Source of the DNA: Gleditsia sinensis
Taxonomy: Eukaryota; Streptophyta; Magnoliopsida; Fabales; Fabaceae
Reading direction: 5' to 3'
Length of the DNA stretch: 64,000 nucleotides
Assembly: GCA_037074535.1 (NCBI GenBank)
Contig: CM073472.1
Coordinates: 1,748,501 to 1,812,500 of the forward strand
The notes under the pieces were generated by a model. That model searched no databases. It saw nothing but the letters and a program-made list of their open reading frames with translations, and had not been told where the DNA came from. Of the stretch, positions 13,901 to 26,880 are shown in pieces. Position numbers and translations under genes: made by a program. Position 1 is the first letter of the stretch. Every line of letters begins with the position of its first letter.

Positions 13901-14029
13901 GAAGGAGGTGAGGGTCAGTGTACTGGCTCTGGTGAGATGAAAATGTCGTGGTTTAATCGCCTGAGAAGTACTTTTTCTTTGAGAAATAGTTCCTTAAAAG
14001 GAATTTCTGTAAAATATAGGCACTATTAG
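4925..14029 (+). CDS. Leishmanolysin-like zinc metallopeptidase (peptidase family M8), 17 exons
   Basis: Predicted 855-residue secreted or membrane-associated M8 peptidase, the single-copy type found in plants. Exons: 4925-5005, 5839-6192, 6312-6440, 8566-8698, 8809-8922, 9011-9084, 9163-9237, 9618-9710, 9824-9884, 10352-10684, 11038-11164, 11271-11370, 11930-11999, 12088-12240, 12369-12464, 13026-13345, 13775-14029. All junctions are GT-AG and phases add up to one open frame. Residues about 19-37 are a hydrophobic signal or anchor segment. The zinc site is HEVMH at 294-298, with the third histidine at 374 (GSHWEK) and the Met-turn MNEIMTG at 381-387. Cys-rich EGF-like modules (CNFNGDCIDGRCHC, CNGNGKCLSNGICEC) lie in exons 14-16. 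Start chosen at the first ATG giving the hydrophobic leader. Family function in plants is poorly known, so substrate is not inferred. Confidence 0.92.
5080..5096 (+). promoter_or_regulatory. Telo-box next to a site-II-like GGCCCA motif in intron 1
   Basis: The sequence tttagggtttaggccca in intron 1 of the leishmanolysin-like gene joins a telo-box (AAACCCTAA on the other strand) to a GGCCCA element. In plants this pair is typical of promoters or first introns of housekeeping genes. The motif is seen directly; its activity is inferred. Confidence 0.4.
6534..6849 (-). repeat. LTR (3' LTR in element orientation)
   Basis: Left copy of the long terminal repeat. It begins TGATAGGA and ends CTAACA on the plus strand. 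It differs from the right copy by scattered substitutions and a roughly 12-base segment near 6766-6785 that is absent there. Confidence 0.85.
6919..8131 (-). pseudogene. Decayed gypsy gag polyprotein
   Basis: Minus-strand reading from about 8131 gives fragments typical of plant gypsy Gag: an N-terminal MSDRMDVLK piece, the core IELPIFYGLDPVA followed by EVKVKLAHMSMEDPTIH, then EYIEAFELISSQVPRLPEEQ and a region ending HPLHQYTEKQMRLLIL near the zinc-knuckle position. Stop codons and frame changes separate the pieces, and the knuckle cysteines are largely lost, so it cannot make a full protein. The order matches the retrotransposon gag family (PF03732 type), which sets element class and strand. 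The longest intact frame is 6919-7341. Confidence 0.75.
8161..8464 (-). repeat. LTR (5' LTR in element orientation)
   Basis: Right copy of the long terminal repeat, beginning TGATAGGA and ending GAACA. It is followed directly by the TAATT target duplication at 8465-8469. Confidence 0.85.
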
Positions 14030-15830
14030 GCAGCTTTAAATTCAGTTCATTTTTCTCTTTTGAGGGTTATGGCTTGTAATTTTTTTGGGGGTTATTGTAG
14101 GAAAAAAGATATAACTCCTTTAGATTTGGTGGTGGCTTCCTCATCCAAAATTGTTTAGGAAAAATTGGATGAGGAGGTTACAGTTTGGGCTTTCGAAGAG
14201 GAGAGCCTTTGTAGAGAAATTTGGGAATGTATGGAAAGAGAAAGTAGTAGAGGGGGAACAAAATAGTTAAAAAGGAAAAAAAAGTTGAGATGGTTATAAA
14301 AGCTTGGGCCGAAGGCCTTGAAAGTAAAAAATATTCTCCTGTTTCATTTCTTTGTATATATTACTTGATCCATGTCTCAGTTGCATTTCATTTCTTGTTT
14401 TGCTTTCTTTTTTTTCTGGGTTCAGAGTTGATATGCATTTGATCTTTGTTGGTTCAAGTTTTTTTCCCCCAAAACTGCCAATGTATATGAATGATATTCA
14501 ACTACGATCAGATTGATCGGGTTATCAGAATCAGTCAATACTCACTGAAGATGGTTTCCTGCATATGGATAATTCACCGTACTAGGGACCTGTGATTCTA
14601 TGGATATAATGCATGTGGCTGTCAGTTTCTTTTTCATGTCTTTAGCATATCGTATTTTCTCGTTTTCTTTTTCTTTATTATATTATCTTTAAAAACAGGA
14701 TCTAGAAATCTGTTTTCCAAAAGAGAAGTAATTATAAACCATCTGGTTTTTGATATAATAGGGAAACTAAAGTCTGTTGTGTTTACTTGTGGAAAGTCAA
14801 ATCATTGTATTATCATTCATATCAAATTTATCTTGTCTTGTTCTTGTGATGGAATAGCATCTTTTTAAGTTTTTCCCAAACAGAAGTAAAAGCTTAAGCA
14901 TCTAAGATTAATACAAAATATTGAAGAAAGCACGTCAAATTTGTCTTGTTTTTGTGCTAGGTGCCTAACCATTGTAAGCATTTCGTTCATTATACCTGTT
15001 AGATGTTGAAGAATGTATAAGAGATTATTGCAAAAATTAAAATTTTACAACCAGATGTTTGTTGAGTTTTTTTTTTTTTCGATTATAGCAGCATGAATAT
15101 CAATTGGCTACTTAAGAAATAAAAATTAAGAAAATAGTGTCCAAAAAATCATGTTAAAAAATAAAAGAACGAAGGGAGGCTTCGTATGTATGGGCTTCCT
15201 TCCCAGTGGTGTCACCACCTATTCAAAATCTCTCCCAACATCACCATCCTGTATTTGTTTTCCCACACTACTGCAACGAACCCATATAATATAATAGTTA
15301 CCATTTGGTTCACCAAATAGAGTGAAGATTTTCAAGAATGGAACATAAAAATAAATATTCTTATGTTTGGTTTAAGTTTTAATAAATTTTTCTTCTTTTT
15401 TTTTGGGGGGGGGGGGGGGGGGGGAGGGGGGGTTTGGTCAATAAAATTGAGCGTAAGTGTGTACAGTGTTAAACGCTCTTGCACGCCACCCCCCCCCCCA
15501 ACCCCCTTCCCTCACCTCCAAAATTCTGCGGGGCAAAACGAAAAATAAAAATAAAATACGGTAACCACAAAAATTAAGAAATCAGTGGATGAAAGAAAGA
15601 TGGAGAGGAGAGTAGCAGGAAAGCATCAACTTACGTGACGACTGGAATGGAAAAGTAAAAAACATAATGAGGCGGGTTTGGCAAAACGTATTTCCCATAA
15701 TCAGAATCTGTAAAGGCTATGGTTATACCCACAAAGTGAAAGCCATACTTCTTATTAATTAGTAATGGATAATGAACGTCCTGCATCAATCCATTTTAAA
15801 AGCTTCTGTAGCAGAGGAGAAATATTACAG
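14030..15830. other. Intergenic region with homopolymer tracts
   Basis: Holds the 3' untranslated part of the leishmanolysin-like gene and then non-coding DNA up to the 3' end of the convergent LPAT gene. A long G tract lies at 15404-15433 and a C tract at 15487-15497. No gene is supported. Confidence 0.55.
15398..15434 (+). repeat. T-run followed by a long G-run
   Basis: A poly-T stretch passes straight into about 20 consecutive G, one A, then seven more G. Such tracts are prone to length error and could form G-quadruplexes. Confidence 0.7.
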
Positions 15831-16362
15831 ATCAACTACAAACATCAACACACACTTTGCTGACTAAATTCAGTACAAATACTACAGATTAAGCAATTGA
15901 GGATTAACAGGGCTATCAAAACATGGACTTCCAGTTCCAGGTGTACTATGATCTACTAAAACCGCACATTATTCCAGCTTCCCATCCCCAACTATTTGGC
16001 CTTGTTAGGGAAGCATGGCTTTCATAGAAGCTAATTAGCAAATTTACAAGCAGAACATCACCTTGGATGTCACACGAGAGGTTTTTCGATCCATTTTCAC
16101 GAAAACATCGTAACGAAATGCTGAAATAACTTTCTGAGTTAAAACTGAGGTCCATTCCCCTCTTTCACTTGGTCCCATAAATTATGTCGCTAGGCTTGAT
16201 GAGAAAAACTCCGTCCGTAAAATTGAAGCTTTTATTCCCCGGAGTTAACCCTCTATGCAATTTTGTAAAAAAGAATCGAATAACAACAATTGATTTAGAA
16301 ATAGACACTTCAATATCAGGATCATGACCCAACCTGTTTATTGCCATTTAAAAATGAGAACA

Positions 16363-18165
16363 CTATCCACTCTTTTGTTTCTTGCTGTAATAGAGTGCAT
16401 TAACATAGTCTGTAAATGGCATCAATTGAAATTTGAAACATGTTGCAATAGCAAGATAGGCACAAGATAGGCCTACGTACACCTTGAACCAAATGAGAGA
16501 AAAAAATGTAAGATAAGTAAACATGGCAGTCAAAGAAACTACCACAGTACAAGTAACCAGGCACTTGAATGTAGAAAGCTCCTGTTCATTTATTTGGTTA
16601 GGGAATTGGCCTTGAACATTGAAATCAGAAAGCAACTGGTCCTTGATCTGGAATGTATCCATTAGCCAAGAAGCAGCTTTGGTTTCAGAAGCTGGAATGT
16701 CCTCCATAGGGATGCGCCGAACATGCATGTGCACTTCTGAAGGATTGACACCAAAGACATTGTCCATAAAGGAAGGGCATTGATCCTTGTACGCAATACT
16801 CACATCATATACTGCATATAATTGAGTGATAAAGTTTAACAGACTTTAAAAAGATGAATTAAATTAAAAAAAAAAAGCAACAAATAGGGACCATTCAAGT
16901 GTTGTATGACTGTCATGTCAGAAGATAATCACACACATTCTAAGGAGCAATCTCAGGCCTATAAACTAGCATTGTATTTGCCAAGAGGAAGATATGTAGC
17001 AAAAAAAGTATAACACAAACTCAATGCAGAAAGCATGCAATAAAGTGAATAAACCGCAGTCAGGATACAGGGATAATTACTAAATCATGATTTTCAAAAG
17101 CCAGTTTAGCTAGTTATAGTCACTACTACATAATTATCTCAAATAGCTACTGTAAAGTCATTATCAATTGACAAAATTCCCTTGAAAATTCAGGGCAATA
17201 AACTATAAGAGAAACCTGCATCCAATGAATCTCGTAGAACTTCCAAGCAAGCACAAAACCCTCTTGTTTTTGGAAGAAGCACATTTGTCAGCACAGGAAG
17301 CCCCATTTCAGCTGCAAATTTTTGACTCTTTTTGCTCTTCTGTTCACTGCATTAAAAGCAAATAATATGTAAAATTTACTTGTTAATTAAAATATATGCT
17401 GTATATTCATAGAACATAGCATAACGCCCATATTTTAGCATTGCTAGTCAGAATAAAACTTGACCGCTTATAGTCATATAAATATTTGGTAGTCTTGAAA
17501 CGAGTTCATATTATTAACAACACCAGATACAAGCAATTAGAAGTCAAAAGACAATGAGTGGTAAGAGGAATGGTCAGGTAGTACGTATAGTCAGTTCCTT
17601 CCGGAAAAACAGCTAGCCATAAAGGATCTTCAGGGTTCTTTAATGTCGAAAGCATACTGTGCAATATTTGCTCATCTATCTCCCACTTCCTTTCCACTGC
17701 AATGAACTCTAGAATGTGAAATCCCCAACCAAAGATAGGCAGCTTCATCAAGCTGCTCTTAAGGATGTATTTTATGTAGCCCAGTCTTCCTTTTCGGAGT
17801 GCAAGATCCCACAAGTACATCCAATCAACCTCAGTTCTGTGATTTGCAATAAGTACAACACGTTCCTTCATTGGAATAATATCTCCAGAAAAGACCACTT
17901 TAGTTTTGTTTATCTTTTCAAATAGAGAGGGCCACAGAGCTAGCCAAAGTCCAAAGAGGAATGATACTGCCTTCCTACTATAATGTAGGCTGAAAGGCCG
18001 CAATAATACAACGGCCACAGGAGCAAAATAGACTATAAACATAAAAGCTGTAGAAAGAAACACCACTAAACATAGCAGACCCCTTAAAGTCCTAAAAGGG
18101 GTCAGAGGATGGTGCTTTAATCTACAATCAGATTTGAGAGGCTTGGAAACTTCCATCTTCTTCAA
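16363..18165 (-). CDS. 1-acyl-sn-glycerol-3-phosphate acyltransferase, LPAT4/LPAT5 type
   Basis: Predicted 386-residue ER membrane enzyme that acylates lysophosphatidic acid to phosphatidic acid. Coding exons on the minus strand: 18165-17585, 17346-17216, 16811-16363. Phases fit and all sites are GT-AG. N-terminal membrane segments at about residues 28-56 and 64-80 precede the catalytic block NHRTEVDWMY (108-117, the HX4D motif H109/D114) and the substrate-binding FPEGTD (187-192). The C-terminal third carries two further hydrophobic segments. The start could instead be the inner ATG at 18156 (MEVSKPLK), which fits homologues better and gives 383 residues. An acceptor at 18189 just upstream and a donor at 19654 suggest a 1.47-kb 5' UTR intron. 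Confidence 0.92.
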
Positions 18166-18188
18166 GGAACCGTTGAAAAACCTCCCTT

Positions 18189-19654
18189 CTGCAATAATGT
18201 GTTTTAATGTTATTTAAATAAGATTTCCCAAAATCTTGGACAAAACGTAGCAAGTATAACAACAATAACATGAATCCACAATATTTATATGCAATAAACT
18301 AAATGGCAAGCTTCTCATTTTAGTGACAAGTGCCTCCCAGATCCTGACAAAAGCAGCAATTTAAACATTCCCCTGGTTTTTAATGCTCTGCTAATCTGCT
18401 ATATGAGTTGGTCTTATCACGTACTAGCTGAATAAACCAAATAATAGAGAGAAATCTAGTCTTACGTCTCAGTAAACTCAAATTTCATGGTTTCTAATGT
18501 CTTAGCACTGATAGAACAAGATTTTACTTGATTATAGCTGTGTAATACCTTCCGCTGAAATGATTATTTTGAGTCTATTGAGTACCATGCACATAGTTGT
18601 GACAGACTGACACCACAAAAATTGTTCTTTCAGCATTACTTTTTCTCAAATTTATAGCATCTTGGAGTTAACTTTTCCAGTTCTGTAAAGCCAATGCTCC
18701 ATTCTGTTGAAGGCATTCTCACGTTGCTATATAAGCAGAAGAACAAGACAGGAAACTTTGATTTCTTTGACAACAGAGTAGCCTAAAAAGTTGGAAATAA
18801 CTACACATACCAATTTATTCATTACCGCACTTTCTCCAGCTAAGATGAAATGTCAAATTGTAAATACACTAATGCAAAGTGAAATTCCCAAGAAAATGCA
18901 ATAACTGGTTTAATGATCCGGTCACTTAAAAAGTCAGAAATACAGAAATGGTTCGGAAGAAAGACTGGTAATGCCTCTGAAACAATGGAATTTAGAAACT
19001 TGCTAACATTTTCTGCTAGGAACACAAGACCACTGTTTATATACTGAACTTGTGGTTGGAGGACCATTACAGTGCAATTTACCTTTTAGAGATTATGTCC
19101 AAGTTTCAAGCTATAAGCCGTAGTTATTGGTGAATATCTATGTTGCTGATCCAAAATCCTGAAGAAAACCTTTTACGAAGAAGCTTGGGAGAGTAAATAG
19201 GATAAGAGGCAACATGACAAATCGTGATTAAAAATTCAAGTCAAATAGATTATCAAGTTATTGTTTTTGGGGCAAAGACGAGGAGTTGAGACCAATATAT
19301 TTAGCAGGATTATTGAGTAGTTTTGGTTTCTAAAGCAAAATTGGCTAATCTGGAGAAGTTCTACGAGGACCCAAAATTAATTCCCTTTTTCCAATTTGCC
19401 AACTAAAATCCCCAATCGAAATCGAAATTATCGACTAATATACAGCGGCAAATAGCGAGCATTAACAAAGCCAACTTGTGTTGGATACGAGGAAAACGCA
19501 AAAGAATAGATCACCGAGTCCAAACAGTAGGAAAGGAAACAAGAATTAATAAATTTGGATTGTTTAAAACAGATATGATAAGGAGGTCTAAGATTAGAGA
19601 TATTAAATAAGGTGTTGAACCGAAGCGAATAAAGAAGGTGGAGCGAGAATTCAC
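18189..19654 (-). other. Inferred 5' UTR intron of the LPAT gene
   Basis: On the minus strand a donor (gag|gtgaat) at 19654 and an acceptor (attattgcag) ending at 18189 bracket a stretch without coding evidence, directly upstream of the LPAT start codon. Inferred from splice signals only. Confidence 0.45.
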
Positions 19655-19749
19655 CTCTAACCAAACACAGCCGGCACTCGAGTTTTGACGCAGATTTGAA
19701 GTATTATGCGTATGAGCGCCCTTCGCTTCTCTTGTTATTCGGTTCCCAT

Positions 19750-20944
19750 TGCTTGTTTTCCAGAAAGAACGATAACTAAAGTTGGATCAATGAAACAGGG
19801 ATTCCGAATCTGATAATGGTACGTATCATCAGATCAGAGGTGCACCCTAGCAGGGCAGAAGCGCATCGTGATTGGCGAAGGTCGGAGAAAAGTCAAAAGT
19901 AATGGATATGTTTTGTAGATTTTTGGATCGGATCCAATTTTGATTATAAATAAATATAATTTGGTTGGTTCCTGTGGGACAAAGCCTTCCTTCCACCTCA
20001 TCTATTATAAAGTCACTTCCAATGCTCCAAGAAGACACGTGTTTCTAGGTTCTTAATTGACGTGCTTCTACCGAAAACCAAAGGCCCCATTTAATTTTTT
20101 TTCATCTCTTTTCAAATTTATAAAAATTACCCTCATATTTTTTCATATTTTAAATTAAGACAATTTTTAAATAAAAAAGTTACATTTATAGTCTTTCAAA
20201 ATTTTTAAAACATATTAATTTTTATAAATATTAGTTTCAATTTTTAATAATTTATATTTTATTGAATTAATTTATTTAAAATTTATTAACGATTTTTTAA
20301 ATTAATTTTTTATTGTGTAAATTAAAAATAAAAAAATATGAATGTACATTTTAAAATTTAAAAAAACGTGAATATAAAGCGTTGAACGAAAATCAAATGA
20401 ATCGATTTTAATTTTCGTATGGATTTGCCGTGATTAGTATGAGGGGGCAAAAAATGAAGAAAGATGGGTGGAGCTTTTTAGGGTGACAAGAAAGATTGAC
20501 GTTGTGAATGGCAGGCAGAGGTTGGCGTAGATGTGTGAATTATTCTAATATTAAGTTATTACCTTCTCCAATTATTATTATTATTAATTAAACATGACTC
20601 ACTGTCTGTCGGTAAAAAAGTCTAAATTTTCGCGTGCCAATTTGGAATTATTTGTATTAGAGCAATGCAATTGCACACTGGTCTTAGAATGGTTGGCAGC
20701 CGTATAATCGAATACAATCCTTCCAGAACTGTTTAAACAAACACCTTGGATTGTGATTCTGAAATATGGTTAATAATGGCAGCCCCTTGTTTTATTGAAG
20801 GGGAAGGCCACTGAAAACAAACGGAAACTTCTCAATATTTGGGAGGAAGGGATCCCATTTTTTTATTCTCACTTCCAACTTTGACTAATAAAAAGTGACT
20901 TTGACAAAATTGGATCACTCATTCTTTTCATTTGAAAATCATCC
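19750..20944. other. AT-rich intergenic spacer between LPAT and LINE
   Basis: Promoter side of LPAT, then very AT-rich DNA around 20090-20400. No gene, RNA or clear repeat is supported. Confidence 0.5.
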
Positions 20945-20977
20945 TTTTTTTTTAAAAAAAAAGAAGAGTCAAAAGAC

Positions 20978-23900
20978 TAAAAGAAAACGTGACGGAGAGT
21001 AGTAGCTCCCCTCGTATCATCGAGAATCAACCCACCTAGTCTCTCTTGGGAGTTTTTCAAAACTTGGAGCCCAAACATGGACTTGTAGGTTTCCTTCGTT
21101 AGCCAATTTGCCACCTTATTCTCCTCTCTTAAGCATTGTTGGATATGCACTGTTCAGCCCTTATCCAAAATTCTTTTAATCTGGAATACCAAACTTATTC
21201 TAGCAGAACTGCCTTTGTAGCCATTAAAGCATAACTCCACAGCTTCCTTTGAGTCAAATTCGACAACTACATCCTTGAAACCTCTTTTCTAAGCAATTTC
21301 CATTGCCGACAGGATTCCCCAAAGCTCAGCACATAAGATGCTGCAAGGCCCAAATCTTCTAGTGAATCTTAGAATCCACTCGCCCACCGCGTTCCTAACC
21401 ACACCTCCAGCACTAGCCGAGCCAAAGCTCCGAATCGAACCATCCACATTAATCTTCACTTGTTGTCTCAGCGAAGGGGACCAAGCAATTCCGTCTGTAA
21501 CTCTTTTCCTTCCTTGAATGGTAACATTATCCTTTCATCTTTTTAAGTAATCATTAGCTCTTGACGGGCATTGGAATAGGAGATCGCTCGAAGGGTGATC
21601 CTCTAGCTAGAAGATCATTTCGCACCTCCTAATCCAGACGTTCCAGCTGGTTATGCCAAAGAAAACCTCCCATTGTAGACTAAACCAGTCTTCGTTTCCC
21701 AAATTATGAGAAAGGTTAAGTTTCAACCAATCAATCATCTCCCTAGAGAAGAATTTCGTCTAGTGTCTCGGATGTACTAATATCTTCCAAAGGTTTTTTG
21801 TTTGCTCGCAGTCCCTTAAACAATGTAGAGCTGATTCTTGATGCCTCTTGCAGATTTGGCATATGCCGAAGTCATTGAGGTGCCAATCTGCTCGGAGCTT
21901 ACTGGTGAGAATACAATTATTCCCTGCAAGCCATAAAAAGGTTCTAACCTTTTGTGGACCTAGCCAACGTCATATTTTCTTCCACACTGCTTGCAGATTA
22001 TTTTGCCAACCCATCGTGCTAATATAGGCTATCTCACAGTGAATGCCCCATTCTGACTATACTTCCAAATTATCTGATCCTCTTCCCTTTCCTCAGAGTA
22101 ATAGTTTCAACTAGTGTAAGCCTCGCCCTATCTGACAAGATACCATTAAGCTTAGCCCAATTCCAATTCCCATCCTTTAAGACCATATCAATGAATCTGC
22201 ATTGGCACGAATCCTCCTACATGGGGCTAATTACATTTTCTACTAAGGGGCCAATGCCAAGGAGCCAGTCCTCCATCCAAAATTAATTGATCTTCCGTTG
22301 CCCACACTTCAAGCTATTCCACTTTCCACACCCTTCCAGACCTTCATTATGCCTTTCCATAAATTTGAAGAATCCCTTCTCTTGTCCTGGATGATAGGAA
22401 TTAGACTGTCAAAGCACTTATATTTGGCTCTAAGGGTTTTGACCCAAAGATCATTTGGATTTTGAATCATACCCCAACCAACCTTCATCAAGAAAGTTTC
22501 ATTCATCTCTCTTAATCTTCTTATCCCTAATCCTCCCACCTCTTTGGGTTCGCACATCTTCTCCCACTTGACCAGATGCAATCTCCTTATACCATTATGC
22601 GCACCCCAGACGAAGTTGCGGCTAGCCTTCTCTAAGTCCTCACATAAACCCAAAAGGAAAAGAGAAATTTGCATTGAATAATATGGTAGTTATTAAGCAC
22701 ACTACTAGTTAGTGTGATTCTGCCAGCTAAGGAAAGAATTTTCTCTTTCCATCCACTTAATTTTCTTTTCACTTTCTCAAAAATATAATTGAAGGTTCTT
22801 CTGATAACCATCTTATGAAGGAATGGCATACCAAGATACTTGCCTAGGTCCCCAGTAAGCTTAAACCCCAGCTTACCATTATACTGCTCTGCCCAATAAT
22901 GGTAAATGTTAGACGAGAAAAGGTACATATATTTCTTATCATTTACCATCTGACCAGAGTTTAAACAAGAGGTAGAAAGTACTCTACTGATGGTTCTGCA
23001 CTAGTCCAGGTTGGCTTCAGCGAACAAGATAAGGTCATCCGCAAAGAATAGATGTGATAGGGGAGGTCCATTCCTACTCAATTGGATCGGCTTCCACAGT
23101 TGATTATTGACTGCCCGTTCAATGCACTAGGAGAGCCTTTCTATGCATAAGACAAAAAGATAAGGAGATAGGAGATCCCCTTGTCTTAAACCTCTAGACA
23201 TCCTCAAAATAATCCGTAGGTTCCCTATTCCATAATATACTCATTGTCTTTGTCCCTACGCAACATATGATGATTCTTATGAAGTGTTCATTCAACCTAA
23301 TTTTCTTGAGAGTGTCCTCTAGAAAGTCCCAGTTTCTCCTGTCATAGATTTTTTCAAGGTCAATCTTAATAGCCATAGCTCTTTTTTTGCTTTTTTTTCT
23401 TCTCATTGAGTGCATGACCTTTTGAGCAATAATAATATTGTCTGAAATATGTTGCCCTGAGATGAAACTACTATGACAAGGGCCCACCCACCTATTTATA
23501 ACGGCTTTCATTCGTTTTGCAATTACCTTAGTAAGGATTTTTAAGCTGACATTGCACGGAGTAATCGGTTTGAATTTTGTGAGATATTCAAGACTTTCCA
23601 CTTTTGGTATGAGGACCACCAAGGCTTGGTTAATGCTTTTGACTAGCTCTGGATTTTCATAAATGTCCTGGACTAACTTACATATAGAGTTACCCACCAC
23701 TTCCCATTGGCTTTGTAAAAAGACAGCATGAAGACCATCAAGGCCTGGGGCTTTGAACCCATTCATATTAAAGACTACATTTCTAATTTCTTTTGTAGAA
23801 AATGGTTTTTGCAAACTAGCTAGTTCCTCATAACTAATTCATGGGAAACATCCTGATAGAGGCAGGGGAATAAAGGGTAATTTCTCCTTCTTATATAGGT

Positions 23901-25086
23901 TTTTGAAGAAATCCTTAACCATTTCCTTTATTGTTTTTGCATTACTTTCCCAACTTCCTTCCTTGTTCTTAAGGGTTACAATCTTGTTCCTTATCTTTCT
24001 AGCCAAAGTAGAAGTATGAAAGAATCTGGTATTCTTATCTCCAACCTTTAGCCAATTGTATCTAACTTTTTGGAACCAAATCGCCTCCTCCTTGATAAGA
24101 GTACTATCGTAATCCTTCTATAATTGATTTTTTAAGAATAACAGATAAGGATTATGATTTCTGTATAAGGCTTTGTCTATACCTGAAATCCTTCTCAGTA
24201 AGGCCTGTTTCTGCTTAAATACATTACCATAGACATTGTGATTCCAAAGTGTGACCTCATCTTTAAATTTTTTCGTTGCCTCATTCCACTGTTGTTCCTT
24301 CCTTCAGACATTTCTAACCACATCCTTAAAAGTGTTGTCTAACAGCCAAGCCGCTTGGAACCTAAAGGCTCTGGTCTTACGGGGTTCCTTGCTTTTCTGC
24401 CAAAGGCTTATGCAGAGGGGGCAGTGGTCTGACTTGAGTGCAGGTAGGTGCAAGACATAAGATTCTAGAAATTCAACTTACCATTCCATATTGCTTAAAG
24501 CATGATCTATTTTTTCTTTTGCTGCACCTCTTTCCCAAGTAAATTTTGGACCCTTAAACCCAAGGTCTAATAAGGAGTTCATCAAGATAAATTCACTGAA
24601 CTCCTTCATGAATTTTCAATTCACATATTGACTTCCTACTTTCTCTTCCAACTCTTTGTAGGCGTGGAAGTCGCCCATCAGAATCCAGGGAAGATTCTGG
24701 CTATTAATGACATTCCCCAGCTCCTGCCAAAGCTCCTTTCTCCCTATATAGTTTGGGCACCTATACACGGCAATAACTAAGCAACTCTTATTGTTTGTCT
24801 TCAACCTCACTTCAACATGGACAAATTGTCTATATTTCTTAATCACTTTCACATCCAGCTCATTGATATCGCAAAGAAGCCAAATGCCCCAAGAAAAACC
24901 TTCAGCATCCACCTTACTGCTACCCTCCCAACCTATCTTCTTAACGATAGAGTTCGCCATAGTGCCACTGATTCTAGTCTCAAAGAGTGCAACGAGACTA
25001 AGATGGTAAAAAGCCATGAGGTCCTTTAAGAGGTTTGGAAAATATCCTGATCCCACACCCCTACAGTTCTAAGACAAAAAATTCAT
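20978..25086 (-). pseudogene. LINE ORF2: endonuclease, reverse transcriptase, zf-RVT, RNase H (broken)
   Basis: Starts at 25086 with MNFLS, then a stop codon (TAG at 25071-25069) where the family has the Trp of a conserved WNCRG motif. An AP-endonuclease region follows (SLVALFETRISG, LPWILMGDFHA; 25056-24616). The reverse transcriptase begins near 23814 (GFKAPGLDGLHAVFLQSQW) and includes FISGQHISDNI, the stretch SRGLRQGDLLSPYLFVLCIE and the catalytic LFFADDLILFAEA near 23040, with a stop soon after. A zf-RVT region and finally an RNase H domain (KINVDGSIRSFGSASAGG, near 21450) close the ORF. The RNase H extension is known in one group of plant L1 elements. Many stops make this non-functional. 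Confidence 0.85.
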
Positions 25087-25229
25087 AAAAACCATTGGTT
25101 AAAAAGGGTAGGGGAAGACTATCTCCCTTCTTAACACTCCTCGTAGGCAACTGTAATTGCCACCGCTCCTCCCTGCGTGTCCCCTTCAACTCCACTAGGA
25201 TCATGGTCCCGTTGGTTTGAAATAATCCC

Positions 25230-26880
25230 TTATATCTCCTTATCTGGTGGTTTGTCCTCGTCAAGTTCTATGGCCTCGTTAGGATTCTCATTCCTCCCTA
25301 GAGCTCTCAGGTTCTCCTCAGTATCCATACTTGAATTCCCTTTGCTGAAGTATGGGGAAAGAGGTGAAGGCCTACATGGGTAGTAAACTGGGCTGTGGGT
25401 TGACAAATTCCTATGTTTTAACTGCAAATTCGCTAGGGCCTCCTTTTTGGTATGCCCTCTGGTTCGGTTCGCTTGGGTTGAATTTTATTGGGCTTCTTAG
25501 CCTTCACCTTAAACCCAACTGCGGATGTTTTATGGAGGCTAAGATTAGCCTGATCCATTTGTCTCTTCATAGTATTGCCTTGTGGGCCTAAGCCCAAATT
25601 CTCCTTACCCACCCGTAAGCTTTCTTTACCTTTCTGCACCTTGATACTCACACCCTCAGCCCTAAGTCTCGTCTTCTTATTTTTATCATAACTGACCTCC
25701 GTAGCATTCAATGAATGAGATCCATCAATCTCCTACATATCCTGGGGTAGGCTCTCCAAAATGCTAAATCTGGAAGGTCTTGCTTTATCTTTTGGGCTCA
25801 AGTAGGTGTAAGCTTCCTTTCTCTGCTTTGTAGGTAAACTGTGTTCTCTGGCTTTGTTCCCCTGCATGAGATCTGACACCTCTCCTCCTATCAGCTTTTT
25901 GGACAAGCATCCAAGGCTCGAGGTCTCCTTCATTGGCAATAGCCAAAACTGCGTCGCTGGAGTTTCCTACTAATGGAGCTTTTGGCACTCTAAGGGGTTC
26001 CTCCAATTGAATCCTAGGCACTACGAACCCCTCCGTGTGTTCAGGTACATTAACTTGACTTTCTAGTCTAATCTGTGGACAATGTTCCTTCCTGTAGCCA
26101 TATTTCCCACACCCAAAGCACATGAAATGCAACCCTTCATACTTTATCTTGAAAATTCTTCTCCTGAAATTGAATTTTACGACAAGCTTCCTTAGGTCTA
26201 ACTCCACACAAATCCATGCGAATTTTCATCTTTCAACCTCTAGGTCTTTCCTCGCATCTGAGTTCATCTTTTTTAATGTATGATTATCAATATTCAGAGT
26301 CTTACCTACTCTATCTCTTAACCTCCACAAAAAATGTGCATTATAATATTCTATGGATAGTTAGAGAACCCTTATCCATACAACCGCCTTTTTGAAGTTG
26401 TCCTCTAGTGGCCTAAATTCCGGTCTTTATCTCTGTACTACCAAGTAATGATATGCAATCATTCAAGGTCTCTCATGTAACGCAGAATTATAATCCTCAA
26501 CGTTGGAGAAATTAGCAAAATAGAAGTCATTCCCAATATTAATAAAATTGAGTATTCCAACGGGATGCCATAACTTCAATAATCTTTCTTTTAAATACCT
26601 ATATCTAATTCTTCTGCCCATTAACTTAATTATTAAAGACTTTCTCCACTTTTTGTAATATCTCCTCCTTTCTTCGGCTGAGATTTCTACAACTAGGTAG
26701 GCCTCACCTTCTTGCCTTTCTTCCTCCTCCAACATATCCACCTCGGAGTCGTCCTTTGAATAATAGTTCTCTGTCCCAGATTCCAACTCCTCGCCATTAT
26801 TTGCAACATTATAACCCAATAGTCTATCTTTACAGGACACACTCGCATTCTCCCCCTTGTCCTTATACAATTCCTTTTTC
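25230..26880 (-). pseudogene. LINE ORF1: DUF4283-like nucleic acid binding protein with CCHC knuckle (broken)
   Basis: The N-terminal part (26870-26463) is acidic and then resembles the DUF4283 domain of plant LINE ORF1 (LLKLWHPVGILNFINIGNDF, FYFANFSNVEDYNSALHERP). The downstream piece (26207-25785) holds the zinc knuckle CFGCGKYGYRKEHCP, a CX2CX4HX4C pattern with Tyr-Arg in the spacer. The two pieces are in separate frames with stops between them. The C-terminal tail is low in conservation. Confidence 0.75.
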
